From contig NZ_CP051240.1 in NCBI RefSeq assembly GCF_017794965.1, forward strand, positions 620,001 through 684,000: a stretch of DNA of 64,000 bases, in the 5' to 3' direction. The position numbers and the translations under genes were made by a program. Origin of the DNA: Alcanivorax sp. (GTDB taxonomy: Bacteria > Pseudomonadota > Gammaproteobacteria > Pseudomonadales > Alcanivoracaceae). Below the pieces are notes generated by a model that did no database searches, had not been told where the DNA came from, and was given only the letters and a program-made list of their open reading frames with translations. Below, piece by piece: positions 43,599-52,012 of this stretch (within the stretch, counting starts at the first letter, position 1; each line of letters begins with the position of its first letter).

Positions 43599-43658
43599 GG
43601 ACAAACTATGCCAACATTATCACCATAGTTTGTCCAAAACGGCCAAACTATGGTTACA
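43599..43658 (+). mobile_element. Right end of Tn7-like element B
   Basis: GGACAAACTATGCC (43,599-43,612), spacer AACATTATCA, CCATAGTTTGTCC (43,623-43,635), then CGGCCAAACTATGGTTACA (43,640-43,658). It repeats the element A end at 19,357-19,416 with the same spacing, and its last 19 bases are inverted to 19,430-19,448. Confidence 0.78.
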
Positions 43659-43688
43659 AGAACAGCTAATTGTGCGTGGGAAAGAAAT

Positions 43689-43765
43689 TGGTGGGCCCAC
43701 CAGGACTTGAACCTGGGACCAATCGATTATGAGTCGACTGCTCTAACCAACTGAGCTATAGGCCC
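43689..43765 (-). tRNA. tRNA with CAU anticodon, probably tRNA-Ile2 (lysidine type)
   Basis: 77 bases with CCA encoded. Cloverleaf: acceptor GGGCCTA with TGGGCCC, D-arm GCTC/GAGC, anticodon loop CTCATAA with stem GTCGA/TCGAT, T-loop TTCAAGT. The CAU anticodon fits Met or lysidine-modified Ile2; the G27-U43 pair, C4-G69 and C5-G68 and overall match with E. coli ileX favour Ile2. Its 3' end faces the island, 30 bp from element B, so it is the likely attachment reference. Confidence 0.93.
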
Positions 43766-43774
43766 GAAAGAGTT

Positions 43775-43939
43775 GCCTGACGCCGGATGCTCGACGCCTG
43801 ACGCTGCCACGCTGATGCGCGGGCAAGGATTATAACGTGTATTCGAAGCAGGGAAAGGTCGATCCTTTTTTATTATCAACCCGGGCTGCGCAGCAGCCCG
43901 GGTTGCGTCTTGCATCCGGCATCCAGCGTCCGGCGTAAT
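43775..43939. repeat. Heptad-hairpin-heptad repeat element 1
   Basis: Five 7-base units starting GCCTGAC (43,775-43,809) and five inverted ones of GCRTCNN form (43,905-43,939), separated by a 95-base core with a strong hairpin. Lies between the tRNA and the rpoD stop. Confidence 0.7.
43878..43904. terminator. GC-rich hairpin downstream of rpoD
   Basis: AACCCGGGCTG/CAGCCCGGGTT, an 11-bp perfect stem with a five-base loop. Neither strand has a good U-tract right after it, so it may stop rpoD transcription weakly or be just the hairpin of the repeat element. Confidence 0.5.
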
Positions 43940-43941
43940 AT

Positions 43942-45825
43942 TTACAGATCGCCGTCCAGGAAGCTGCGCAGGTGTTCGCTGCGGCTCGGATGACGCAGCT
44001 TGCGCAGGGCCTTGGCTTCGATCTGACGGATACGCTCACGGGTCACGTCGAACTGCTTGCCCACTTCCTCGAGGGTGTGGTCAGTGTTCATGTCGATACC
44101 GAAACGCATGCGCAGTACCTTGGCTTCACGGGCGGTGAGGTTGGCCAGGACTTCGCGGGTGGCTTCTTCCAGGCCCAGCGAGGTGGCGGAGTCCACCGGG
44201 GATTCCATGTTGCCGTCTTCGATAAAGTCGCCCAGGCTGGAATCTTCATCGTCACCGATGGGGGTTTCCATGGAGATCGGCTCTTTGGCGATCTTCAATA
44301 CCTTGCGGACCTTGTCTTCCGGCATTTCCAGGCGCACGCCCAGCTCTTCCGGGGTCGGCTCACGGCCCATTTCCTGCAGCATCTGGCGCTGTACCCGGTT
44401 GATCTTGTTGATGGTCTCGATCATGTGTACCGGAATACGAATGGTGCGTGCCTGATCCGCAATGGAGCGGGTAATGGCCTGACGGATCCACCAGGTAGCG
44501 TAGGTGGAGAACTTGTAACCACGACGGTATTCAAACTTGTCCACGGCTTTCATCAGGCCGATGTTGCCTTCCTGGATCAGGTCGAGGAACTGCAGGCCGC
44601 GGTTGGTGTACTTCTTGGCGATGGAGATCACCAGACGCAGGTTGGCTTCCACCATTTCTTTCTTGGCACGGCGTGCCTTGGCTTCACCGATGGAAATACG
44701 ACGGTTGATTTCCTTGATGTCCGCCACCGGCAGACCAATGATGTCTTCGATGGTGGAGATCTTGCGCTGGGAGCGCTGGATGTCTTCCTTCACTGCGCCA
44801 AGCTTGTCGGCAATGGTTTTGCCTTTCTTGGTCTTCAGCTGGGTGTCCACCCACTCCATGTCGGTTTCGTTGCCGGGGAACTGCTTGATGAAATCCTTGC
44901 GGTCCATGCCGCCACGACGGATGGCCGCGGACATGATCTGACGCTCGAACTTGCGCACCAGGTCCAGGTTGTTGCGAGCGCCCACCAGCATTTCGTCATA
45001 AATGCGCGGTACCAGTTTGAACAGGGTGAAGTGCTCGGCCAGGGCTTCCAGCGCCTTGGCGCTGCTGGCGTGGTCGCGACCATTACGCTTGAGGGAACGC
45101 TCGGCTTTTTCATGGAGTTTTTTCAGCGTGTCGAAACGCTCGGCGGCCAGTACCGGATCCAGGCCGCCTTCATCTTCGTCATCATCATCGTCGTCGCTGT
45201 CGTCTTTGTCCTTGTCGTCAGCGTCTTCGTTCTTCTCTTCCTTCTTGGCTTTCTCCGCGAAGGTGGGTTCCTTGTTGGCGTTGGTGGCCGCAGCCCCATC
45301 GTCATTGGGATCCAGATAACCGGCGATGATATCGGTGAGTTTGCGTTCTTCGTTTTCCACGCGGGCGTATTCGTCGATCAGCATGTCGACAGCGCCAGGC
45401 CAGAAGGCCAGGGCATGCATCACTTCACGGGTGCCTTCTTCGATACGCTTGGCGATTTCGATTTCGCCTTCACGGGTCAGCAGTTCCACGGTACCCATTT
45501 CGCGCATGTACATGCGCACCGGGTCGGTGGTGCGGCCGGGCTCGTTCTCAACAGAGGCCAGCACGGCAGCCGCTTCTTCGGCGGCCACTTCATCGGTGCT
45601 GTCGGCGCTTTCATCGATCATCAACTGATCGGCATCGGAGGCCTTTTCGACCACGGTGATGCCCATGTCGTTGATCATCTGAATGATGTCTTCTACCTGA
45701 TCAGTGTCGGTGATGGAGTCAGGCAGGTGGTCGTTCACTTCGGCGTAAGTCAGGTAGCCCTGTTCCTTGCCGAGGGCGATCAACAGCTTCAGCTGTGATT
45801 GTTGCTGCTGCTTTTGAGTCGTCAT
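43942..45825 (-). CDS. rpoD: RNA polymerase sigma-70 factor
   Basis: 627 aa, the housekeeping sigma factor. Region 1.1 at the N-terminus, region 1.2 (TDPVRMYMREMG), a long acidic nonconserved stretch (about 195-225, Asp/Glu runs), region 2 (NLRLVISIAKKYTNRGLQFLDLIQEGN, YATWWIRQAI), region 3 and region 4.2 (TLEEVGKQFDVTRERIRQIEAKAL). Last gene of the rpsU-yqeY-dnaG-rpoD block, with 200 bp between it and dnaG that likely hold its own promoter. Confidence 0.98.
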   Translation of the reverse strand: MTTQKQQQQSQLKLLIALGKEQGYLTYAEVNDHLPDSITDTDQVEDIIQMINDMGITVVEKASDADQLMIDESADSTDEVAAEEAAAVLASVENEPGRTTDPVRMYMREMGTVELLTREGEIEIAKRIEEGTREVMHALAFWPGAVDMLIDEYARVENEERKLTDIIAGYLDPNDDGAAATNANKEPTFAEKAKKEEKNEDADDKDKDDSDDDDDDEDEGGLDPVLAAERFDTLKKLHEKAERSLKRNGRDHASSAKALEALAEHFTLFKLVPRIYDEMLVGARNNLDLVRKFERQIMSAAIRRGGMDRKDFIKQFPGNETDMEWVDTQLKTKKGKTIADKLGAVKEDIQRSQRKISTIEDIIGLPVADIKEINRRISIGEAKARRAKKEMVEANLRLVISIAKKYTNRGLQFLDLIQEGNIGLMKAVDKFEYRRGYKFSTYATWWIRQAITRSIADQARTIRIPVHMIETINKINRVQRQMLQEMGREPTPEELGVRLEMPEDKVRKVLKIAKEPISMETPIGDDEDSSLGDFIEDGNMESPVDSATSLGLEEATREVLANLTAREAKVLRMRFGIDMNTDHTLEEVGKQFDVTRERIRQIEAKALRKLRHPSRSEHLRSFLDGDL

Positions 45826-45918
45826 GCAATAAAGCCCGTCGTCGTGATGATGCCGTGGGGAAACGGCGTATTATACTCGCAGATGGGGGCTACGGCCAGT
45901 GATTGCAAGGGTTTGGGG

Positions 45919-45953
45919 CAGTGAACAGTTAACAGTGAACAGTTAACAGTTGA
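45919..45953. repeat. Heptad array, CAGTTAA/CAGTGAA type
   Basis: Five consecutive 7-base units (CAGTGAA, CAGTTAA, CAGTGAA, CAGTTAA, CAGTTGA) between dnaG and rpoD. A sister array in the same orientation is at 48,014. Confidence 0.75.
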
Positions 45954-46027
45954 TTGAAAATCAAAGGGTTGCGCTGCGGCGGCGCTCTCAGTGGCGTCGC
46001 GGAGGGGCTGTCGTTATTCCGGGGCCG

Positions 46028-47959
46028 CTAGTCGAAAGGCTTGCGGGCGTGCTGGCGGGCTTCGGCCAGGGCCTTGTGCAGCTCCTGCCAGTGGGCTGCG
46101 TCGGGGATGCCTGCCTGCTCCACTTCCATCAATGCCGCTTCCAGGCGGGCCACTTCCAGTTGCGAGAGGGCGTCCTGCCACAGTCGTGTGGCCATGGTTT
46201 CTTCCATGGGCGGCTTGAGGCTGGCCTTGAGCAGTCGGGACAGGGTTTCTCCCTGCTCCAGCGCCATCAGGGCGCCCAGCAGCGAGGCCGGGTGTTGGTG
46301 TTTCTGGCACAGCCCGGCCACCTGGATCAGCAGATCAATATGCGGCACCGGGAGCTGCTCCACCCCTTCCGGCAGGGGGTGTGTGTCCACCAGGGCAGGG
46401 TAGTCCAGCAGTACCAGCACCAGCCGTTCGGCCATGGTCAGTGGCCCCTTGCGGCGGCCGCTGTCCTGACGAGGGGTGGGGGGGCTATCCAGACTGCCGG
46501 GAAAGTCGTCACCGGGGTAGAAATCGTCATCACCCTGCGGCGGCATATCCGCCCAGTCCGGCGGTGGCGGTTGGTCATCGCCGACATAACCGTCATCCAT
46601 GGCGGGGCGCTGCGGGGCATTCTGCGGTGCCGGTTGTGGCTTTGCGGGCTCCGGTTTGGCCGGTTTCAGCTGGATCAGCGATTCCTTGTCCAGTCGTGTC
46701 AGTTGGGCCAGCTCTTCGGTGAGCAGGGCGCGATAAACCGGGCCGGCGGGCTTGTCCAGATAGGGCAGGGCAAGGCGGGCCAGGCGGGCGCGGCCATCCA
46801 CGGTGTTCAGATCCAGGCCTTCGGACAGGTGCCGAAACAGGTAGGTGGACAGGGCGTCGGCCTTGTCAGTCATGGCGCGCAGGGCTTCCGGGCCCTGGGT
46901 GCGTACCAGGGTGTCGGGATCCTCACCGTCAGGCAGGAACAGGAAACGCACCTGTTTGCCGTCATCCAAAGCCGGTAGCAGGGATTCCAGTGCCCGCCAG
47001 GCGGCGCGCACCCCGGCCTTGTCACCATCGAAACAGAGAATCACTTCATCCACCTGGCGGAAGAGCTTGCGGGCATGGTCCTCGGTGGTGGCGGTGCCCA
47101 GGGTGGCGACCACGTTGGGGACGCCGTACTGATGCAGGGCGATCACGTCCATGTAGCCTTCCACCACATAGAGGCGTTCGCTGCGGTCGCGGCTCTGGCG
47201 CCACTCCCACAACCCGTAGAGCTCTTCGCCCTTGTGGAAAACCGGGGTTTCCGGGCTGTTCAGGTATTTGGGCTTGCCGTCGCCCAGCAGGCGGCCCCCA
47301 AAGCCGATGGTGCGGCCACGGGTATCGCGGATGGGGAAGATGATCCGGTCGCGGAACTTGTCGTAAACCCGGCCCGTGTCCTCCCGGCGCACCAGCAAGC
47401 CGGCGGTAAGCGCCTGTTCCAGGCCGGCTTCGGTGAGTGAAAGGCCGCTGATCAGGTTGTCAAAACCGGGCGGAGCAAAGCCCAGGGCAAAACGTTTGGC
47501 GATTTCACCACTCAGCCCGCGGCCTTTCAGGTAGTTCACCGCCTTCTGCTTTTCCGGTGCCTGGCGCAACTGCTGGGCATAGAAATGTTCCGCCCGGCTG
47601 AGCAGGTCATAGAGTGATTGCAGTCGATCCTTGCGTTGACGGTCGGCGGCGGTTTCCGGACGACTCTCCGGCACTTCCATGCCGGCCCGGCTGGCCAGCT
47701 GTTTGACGGCCTCCGGGAAGCTCATGTGCTCGTAGTCCATCAGGAAGCCCACGGCGTTGCCCTTGGCGCCACAACCAAAGCAATAGTAGAACTGCTTGTC
47801 CGGGGCCACGGTGAAAGAGGGCGTCTTTTCCTGATGGAAGGGGCAGCAGGCGCTGTAGTTGCGACCGGTCTTTTTCAGGGGCACGCGGGAATCGATCAAC
47901 TCCACCAGATCGGTGCGAGCCAACAGGTCCTGAATGAAATTATCCGGTATGCGCGCCAT
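46028..47959 (-). CDS. dnaG: DNA primase
   Basis: 643 aa. N-terminal CHC2 zinc finger (CPFHQEKTPSFTV...CFGCG, about 38-62), TOPRIM core (LYVVEGYMDVIALHQYG; ILCFDGDKAG), and a C-terminal DnaB-binding helical domain after a Pro-rich linker (about 430-500). Makes RNA primers at the replication fork. In the macromolecular-synthesis block between yqeY and rpoD. Confidence 0.98.
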   Translation of the reverse strand: MARIPDNFIQDLLARTDLVELIDSRVPLKKTGRNYSACCPFHQEKTPSFTVAPDKQFYYCFGCGAKGNAVGFLMDYEHMSFPEAVKQLASRAGMEVPESRPETAADRQRKDRLQSLYDLLSRAEHFYAQQLRQAPEKQKAVNYLKGRGLSGEIAKRFALGFAPPGFDNLISGLSLTEAGLEQALTAGLLVRREDTGRVYDKFRDRIIFPIRDTRGRTIGFGGRLLGDGKPKYLNSPETPVFHKGEELYGLWEWRQSRDRSERLYVVEGYMDVIALHQYGVPNVVATLGTATTEDHARKLFRQVDEVILCFDGDKAGVRAAWRALESLLPALDDGKQVRFLFLPDGEDPDTLVRTQGPEALRAMTDKADALSTYLFRHLSEGLDLNTVDGRARLARLALPYLDKPAGPVYRALLTEELAQLTRLDKESLIQLKPAKPEPAKPQPAPQNAPQRPAMDDGYVGDDQPPPPDWADMPPQGDDDFYPGDDFPGSLDSPPTPRQDSGRRKGPLTMAERLVLVLLDYPALVDTHPLPEGVEQLPVPHIDLLIQVAGLCQKHQHPASLLGALMALEQGETLSRLLKASLKPPMEETMATRLWQDALSQLEVARLEAALMEVEQAGIPDAAHWQELHKALAEARQHARKPFD

Positions 47960-48013
47960 GGGAATGATTTTGCCAGAAGGCCGGCTATCTAAACAGAAAC
48001 AGGAGCGGAAAGG

Positions 48014-48048
48014 CAGTTAATAGTTAACAGTGAATAGTTAACAGCGAA
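48014..48048. repeat. Heptad array upstream of dnaG
   Basis: Five 7-base units (CAGTTAA, TAGTTAA, CAGTGAA, TAGTTAA, CAGCGAA) in the dnaG-yqeY gap; same family and orientation as 45,919-45,953. Confidence 0.75.
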
Positions 48049-48080
48049 ACCGGGAAGTCAGGATGTCGGGTGTTGGCGGC

Positions 48081-48530
48081 TTAGCTGTTCAGCTTGGCGC
48101 GAACTTTGCCGCTGGCGGCGCCCATGTCGGCACGGCCCTGGAATTTCGGCTTGAGAATACCCATGACCTTGCCCATGTCCTGCATACCGGATGCGCCGGT
48201 GCTGGAGATGGCCTCATCGATCAGAGCGTCGATTTCAGCATCGGTGAGCGGTTCGGGGAGAAATTCCTGGAGCACGGCGATTTCCGCTTCTTCCACTTCG
48301 GCCAGGTCGGCGCGATCGGCTTCACGGTATTGGGTCGCAGAGTCCTTGCGCTGCTTGATCAGCTTGTCGAGCAGGGCCAGTACACGCTCGTCATTGGGTT
48401 CGATGCGTTCGTCTACTTCAATCTGCTTGATCGCTGCCAGCGCCATACGAAAAACGCCAAGACGTGCTTTTTCTTTTGCACGCATGGCGTCTTTCATGGC
48501 TGCAGTGAGCTGCTCCTTGAGCGCACTCAT
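48081..48530 (-). CDS. yqeY: GatB/YqeY domain protein
   Basis: 149 aa, the stand-alone YqeY family (MKDAMRAKEKARLGVFRMALAAIKQIE start). Related to the tRNA-binding tail of GatB; a role in tRNA or amidotransferase quality is assumed in the family but unproven. Located between rpsU and dnaG as in many gammaproteobacteria. Confidence 0.93.
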   Translation of the reverse strand: MSALKEQLTAAMKDAMRAKEKARLGVFRMALAAIKQIEVDERIEPNDERVLALLDKLIKQRKDSATQYREADRADLAEVEEAEIAVLQEFLPEPLTDAEIDALIDEAISSTGASGMQDMGKVMGILKPKFQGRADMGAASGKVRAKLNS

Positions 48531-48553
48531 CAGACGTCTCTACTCAGCAGTGC

Positions 48554-48769
48554 TTAGTAAAGGCGCTTGCGTGCGAGCTGCTCACGCTGCAGTTTTTTCA
48601 GGTGACGCTTGACGGCTGCGGCACGCTTACGCTTACGCTCTTGAGTGGGCTTCTCGTACTGTTCGCGACGACGCACTTCAGACAGGATGCCCGCTTTTTC
48701 ACAGCCACGCTTGAACCGGCGCAGGGCCACGTCAAACGGTTCGCCTTCTTTCACCTTCACCTGAGGCAT
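48554..48769 (-). CDS. rpsU: 30S ribosomal protein S21
   Basis: 71 aa, highly basic, with the family core EGEPFDVALRRFKRGCEKAGILSE... and RRREQYEKPTQERKRK. Small-subunit protein needed for initiation. First gene of the block; divergent from tsaD across 48,770-48,945. Confidence 0.98.
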   Translation of the reverse strand: MPQVKVKEGEPFDVALRRFKRGCEKAGILSEVRRREQYEKPTQERKRKRAAAVKRHLKKLQREQLARKRLY

Positions 48770-48945
48770 GAAGAATCACCTTCCTAGAAATTTGAGTTTA
48801 TGGATTCGCTGCGGGCTCAGGTGTCCCATTTGCAGCGAGGGCGCGATTTTACCTAAGTCGCCGGGAAATGCAAATCAGCCGGTCGGGGAGTATTATGGCG
48901 GGCCACGTTCCACAGGCAGGCCAGCGGCCGGAGAGTAGCACCATC

Positions 48946-49971
48946 ATGCGTGTATTGGGTATCGAATCAAGCTGTGACGAGACCGGCGTCGCCATCTATG
49001 ACACCGAGCAGGGGCTGCTGGGACAGGCCCTGTTCAGCCAGGTGGATATGCACGCCCAGTTCGGCGGGGTGGTGCCAGAGCTGGCCAGCCGCGACCATGT
49101 GCAGCGGGTGTTGCCACTGATCAAACAGGTGTTGGCGGAGGCGGATACCGCCGCGGAGCAGCTGGATGGCGTGGCTTACACCGCAGGCCCCGGCCTGGCG
49201 GGGGCCTTGTTGGTGGGGGCCGGGGTCGCCCGTTCTCTTGCTTTTGGCTGGGGTATTCCTGCGGTGGAGGTCCATCACATGGAAGGGCACCTGCTGGCGC
49301 CTCTGCTGGAAGACCATGCGCCGCAGTTCCCCTTTGTGGCCTTGTTGGTCAGTGGTGGCCATACCCTGCTGCTGGATGCCAGCAGCCTGGGGGATTACGC
49401 GATTCTGGGCGAATCCGTGGACGATGCAGCGGGCGAAGCTTTCGACAAGGCCGCCAAAATGATGGGGCTGGGGTATCCCGGAGGCCCGCGCATTGCCAAG
49501 CTGGCCGAAAAGGGCACGCCCGGGCGCTTCCGGTTTCCGCGTCCCATGACCGACCGGCCCGGGCTGGACATGAGCTTTTCCGGCCTGAAAACCTTTACCC
49601 TGAATACCATCAACGATCTGGGCGGCAAGGACGCGCTTTCCGAGCAGGACCGCGCCGATATTGCCCTGGCCTTCGAAGATGCCGCCGTGGATACCCTGAT
49701 CATCAAATGCCGTCGCGCCATGGAGCAGACCGGCTACAAGCAGCTGGTCATGGCCGGCGGCGTGAGCGCCAACCGTTCCCTGCGGGCCCGGTTGGGGGAG
49801 CAGATGAAAAAGCGCGGGGTAGAACTGTTCTACCCGGCACCGCAATATTGCACCGACAACGGCGCGATGATCGCCTTTGCCGGAGCGCTGCGGCTGCAGG
49901 CGGGGGAGTCTGCGGAGTTGCCCATCAAGGTAAGGGCAAGGTGGCCGTTGACGGAGCTGGCGGCGCTGTAA
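48946..49971 (+). CDS. tsaD: tRNA N6-threonylcarbamoyladenosine transferase
   Basis: 341 aa from ATG 48,946 (MRVLGIESSCDETG...), the family's usual start; the frame runs 78 bases further up without support. Metal site HHMEGH, and the ASKH-fold motifs LLVSGGHT and ESVDDAAGEAFDK. Joins threonylcarbamoyl to A37 of ANN-decoding tRNAs with TsaB/E. Divergent from rpsU. Confidence 0.97.
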   Translation: MRVLGIESSCDETGVAIYDTEQGLLGQALFSQVDMHAQFGGVVPELASRDHVQRVLPLIKQVLAEADTAAEQLDGVAYTAGPGLAGALLVGAGVARSLAFGWGIPAVEVHHMEGHLLAPLLEDHAPQFPFVALLVSGGHTLLLDASSLGDYAILGESVDDAAGEAFDKAAKMMGLGYPGGPRIAKLAEKGTPGRFRFPRPMTDRPGLDMSFSGLKTFTLNTINDLGGKDALSEQDRADIALAFEDAAVDTLIIKCRRAMEQTGYKQLVMAGGVSANRSLRARLGEQMKKRGVELFYPAPQYCTDNGAMIAFAGALRLQAGESAELPIKVRARWPLTELAAL

Positions 49972-49975
49972 ACCC

Positions 49976-50129
49976 AGTTGAAAGTTTAAAGTTCAAAGTT
50001 TAAACGCGGATCAGGCTGTCCTGCTTTGCCATACTCTGCCCGCAATTAACGGTAATGTCGTGGGCACGGCCTGCCCAAACCCGAGGCGCCTTGACGCGCT
50101 TTTCAACTTTGAACTTTCAACTTTAAACT
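49976..50129. repeat. Heptad-hairpin-heptad repeat element 2
   Basis: AGTTGAA, AGTTTAA, AGTTCAA, AGTTTAA (49,976-50,003) and four inverted units (50,102-50,129) around a 98-base core that contains the hairpin GGGCA-CGGCC-TGCCC. Fills the convergent gap between tsaD and plsY. Confidence 0.75.
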
Positions 50130-50133
50130 GCGC

Positions 50134-50748
50134 TCAGTTCTTCTTCTTGAACCCCAACTCTTCCCCGCGCAGGATTTTTTGCAGGTTGCTGCGGTGGCGG
50201 AGGATCATGGCGATGGACATCACCAGAATCGGCCAGAAGGCCGGGTTGAGCCAGGCGAAGATGCAGGCCGGGGCGACCACGAAGGCGCTCAGGGAGGCGA
50301 TGGAGGAAATCCGGTTGAGGGCGAAGACCGCCAGCCAGGTGCCCCCAGCGACCAGGCCGCTGGGCCAGTGCAGCGCAAACAGCAGGCCAAAGGCAGTGGC
50401 CACGCCCTTGCCGCCTTCAAAGCGGAAGAATATCGGGTAGAGATGGCCGAGGAAGGCACTGGTGCCGGCCAGGGCAGCAATCAGCGGCCCCAGGTTCAGG
50501 GCGTTGGCAATCAGTACCGGGATGACGCCCTTCAGCACGTCACCCAGCAGAGTCAGGGCGGCAGCGGGTTTGCCGCCGATACGCAGCACATTGGTGGCAC
50601 CGGGGTTGTTGGAGCCCTGGGTGCGCGGATCGGGATAACCGAACAGTCGGCACACCAGAATGGCGCTGGAAATGGAGCCCATCAGATAGCCGGCCACGCA
50701 CAAAGGCAACAGCCAGACCCACACGTCCTGTAATGTCCCTGCTTCCAC
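50134..50748 (-). CDS. plsY: Acyl-phosphate glycerol-3-phosphate acyltransferase
   Basis: 204 aa from GTG 50,748, five membrane segments. Conserved loops SISSAILV, the Gly/Asn-rich SNNPGATNVLRIGGK, and FFRFEGGKGVATAFG match PlsY, which acylates glycerol-3-phosphate using acyl-phosphate from PlsX. Divergent from folB. Confidence 0.95.
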   Translation of the reverse strand: MEAGTLQDVWVWLLPLCVAGYLMGSISSAILVCRLFGYPDPRTQGSNNPGATNVLRIGGKPAAALTLLGDVLKGVIPVLIANALNLGPLIAALAGTSAFLGHLYPIFFRFEGGKGVATAFGLLFALHWPSGLVAGGTWLAVFALNRISSIASLSAFVVAPACIFAWLNPAFWPILVMSIAMILRHRSNLQKILRGEELGFKKKN

Positions 50749-50901
50749 CGGCTATAATCTCCCTTCATATCGCTGGGGCGGCCCCGAGGTCGGCCTTATT
50801 GTACACAGGGCGACAGCGTTGCCCGCGTTGCAAGCGTAACATCTGATTACTACCAATGGGATGCTGCCCAAGGCCATCCCGTTCCGGCGCCGAGGGCGAG
50901 T

Positions 50902-51264
50902 ATGGACATCGTTTATATCAATGATTTGAAAGTGGATACGGTGATTGGCATTTTTGACTGGGAGCGCCGTATTCGTCAGACCGTGAGTCTGGATCTGGAA
51001 ATGGCGGCAGATATCCGCAAAGGGGCTGCCAGCGATCACATTGACGATGCCCTGGATTACAAGGCCATTGGCAAGCGGGTGATTGCCTTTATTGAAGGCA
51101 GCGAGTTTCAGCTGGTGGAAACCCTGGCGGAGAAAGTGGCCCAGCTGGTATTGAACGAGTTCGATGTGCCCTGGCTGAAGCTGCGTCTGAGCAAGCCCGG
51201 TGCCCTGCGTGGTTCCCGCGACGTGGGGGTGATCATCGAACGGGGTGAACGTCCCAATGGATAG
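50902..51264 (+). CDS. folB: Dihydroneopterin aldolase
   Basis: 120 aa, single FolB domain (VYINDLKVDTVIGIFDWERR). Cleaves dihydroneopterin in folate synthesis; also acts as epimerase in relatives. Overlaps folK, the next enzyme step. Confidence 0.95.
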   Translation: MDIVYINDLKVDTVIGIFDWERRIRQTVSLDLEMAADIRKGAASDHIDDALDYKAIGKRVIAFIEGSEFQLVETLAEKVAQLVLNEFDVPWLKLRLSKPGALRGSRDVGVIIERGERPNG

Positions 51265-51757
51265 TAGCGACACACAGGTTTATCTCAGTCTGGGCTCCAA
51301 CATCGACCGTGAGCACAACATCCGTTCCGGTCTGGATGCGCTGGAAGCCGTGTTCGGCGAGCTGGAGATCAGCCCGGTGTACGAGAGTGAGGCGGTGGGT
51401 TTTGACGGGGATGCCTTTTACAACCTGGTGGTGGGCATTCGCACGGCCATGACGGTGGCCGAATTGACCACCTGCCTGAAAGACATGGAAAGGGATCATG
51501 GCCGTGTCCGTGGTGAGAAAAAGTTTTCCAGCCGGACGCTGGATATCGATATTCTCACTTACGGTGATGCGGTGGGCATCATTGACGGGGTGCAGTTGCC
51601 CCGGGATGAAATCTTCAAGCACGCCTTCGTACTCAAGCCACTGGTAGACCTGGCACCGCAAGGGGTGCATCCGGAAACCGGTGAGCGTTACCAGCAGATT
51701 CTCGAGCAGTCCAACTTCGATAAGCAGAAGTTGTGGGTGGTGGCGTTTCCGCGATAA
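51257..51757 (+). CDS. folK: 2-amino-4-hydroxy-6-hydroxymethyldihydropteridine pyrophosphokinase
   Basis: 166 aa from ATG 51,257, with GGGGTGA upstream; a GTG at 51,245 is in frame. HPPK motifs YLSLGSN, and FSSRTLDIDILTYGD with the metal Asp pair. Transfers pyrophosphate to the pterin. Overlaps folB by eight bases. Confidence 0.95.
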   Translation: MDSSDTQVYLSLGSNIDREHNIRSGLDALEAVFGELEISPVYESEAVGFDGDAFYNLVVGIRTAMTVAELTTCLKDMERDHGRVRGEKKFSSRTLDIDILTYGDAVGIIDGVQLPRDEIFKHAFVLKPLVDLAPQGVHPETGERYQQILEQSNFDKQKLWVVAFPR

Positions 51758-51760
51758 TTA

Positions 51761-51814
51761 GCTACGAGCTACGAGCTACGAGCTACAAGCTACAAGCTAC
51801 AAGCTACAAGCTAC
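51761..51814 (+). repeat. Tandem heptamer array (GCTACRA), 7.7 copies
   Basis: Three GCTACGA units, four GCTACAA units and a final GCTAC, right after the folK stop. Same 7-base period as the other intergenic arrays in the core region. No inverted partner seen. Confidence 0.9.
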
Positions 51815-51887
51815 GCTTGATTCGATAGAAGCACCGGGAAAAGTTCCTGGGTTTTGGCTTTTCTACGAAGCCGCTGTAGGAACGTAG

Positions 51888-51943
51888 CGCAGCGGAGTAA
51901 CGCACGCAGTGCGGCCCGAAGGGGGAGCGAAGCGAATAACTTC
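51888..51943 (+). repeat. Dispersed intergenic repeat, copy 2
   Basis: Inverted match to 1541-1610. The stretch 51,758-52,282 between folK and the 52,283 gene holds only this, the heptamer array, the long hairpin, and the terminator. Confidence 0.6.
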
Positions 51944-52012
51944 CCTTCCAGGGGACGAACCGAGCGACAGCGAGGAACTGAGCTGCAGCTGGCACGGTCC
52001 TTAGTTAGCACC

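Larger units (their letters stand above)
19430..43658 (+). mobile_element. Tn7-like element B, about 24.2 kb, degraded
   Basis: Bounded by inverted TGTA termini with internal repeat sites. Contents from left: an AT-rich stretch, an ISPpu12-like IS, an intron RT fragment, ptxEDCBA, an IS3 element, an MFS fragment, an ISL3 fragment, a second IS3 element, 5'-truncated tniB, tniQ, and a restriction/IetAS operon. The right end stops 30 bp from the 3' end of the CAU tRNA gene, the orientation expected for TnsD/TniQ-guided insertion. Flanking five-base strings (GTTCG left, AGAAC right) do not match, so a simple target duplication is absent. No tnsA or tnsB/tniA gene remains. Confidence 0.65.

Noticed and set aside
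19357..43658. Reading the 60-bp direct repeats as attL/attR of an integrase island
   Set aside because: No tyrosine or serine recombinase gene is present, and the inverted TGTA end at 19,430 together with tniB/tniQ fits transposon ends better.
43689..43765. Elongator tRNA-Met assignment
   Set aside because: Anticodon CAU allows it, but G27-U43 and the C4-G69/C5-G68 pairs match the lysidine-type Ile2 tRNA better; Met is not fully excluded.
43972..45798. 608-aa open frame on the plus strand opposite rpoD
   Set aside because: It is the antisense of a highly conserved sigma factor; composition is biased and no protein pattern is visible.
51761..51814. CRISPR-like array
   Set aside because: Units are 7 bases with no spacers, and no cas genes are in the window.
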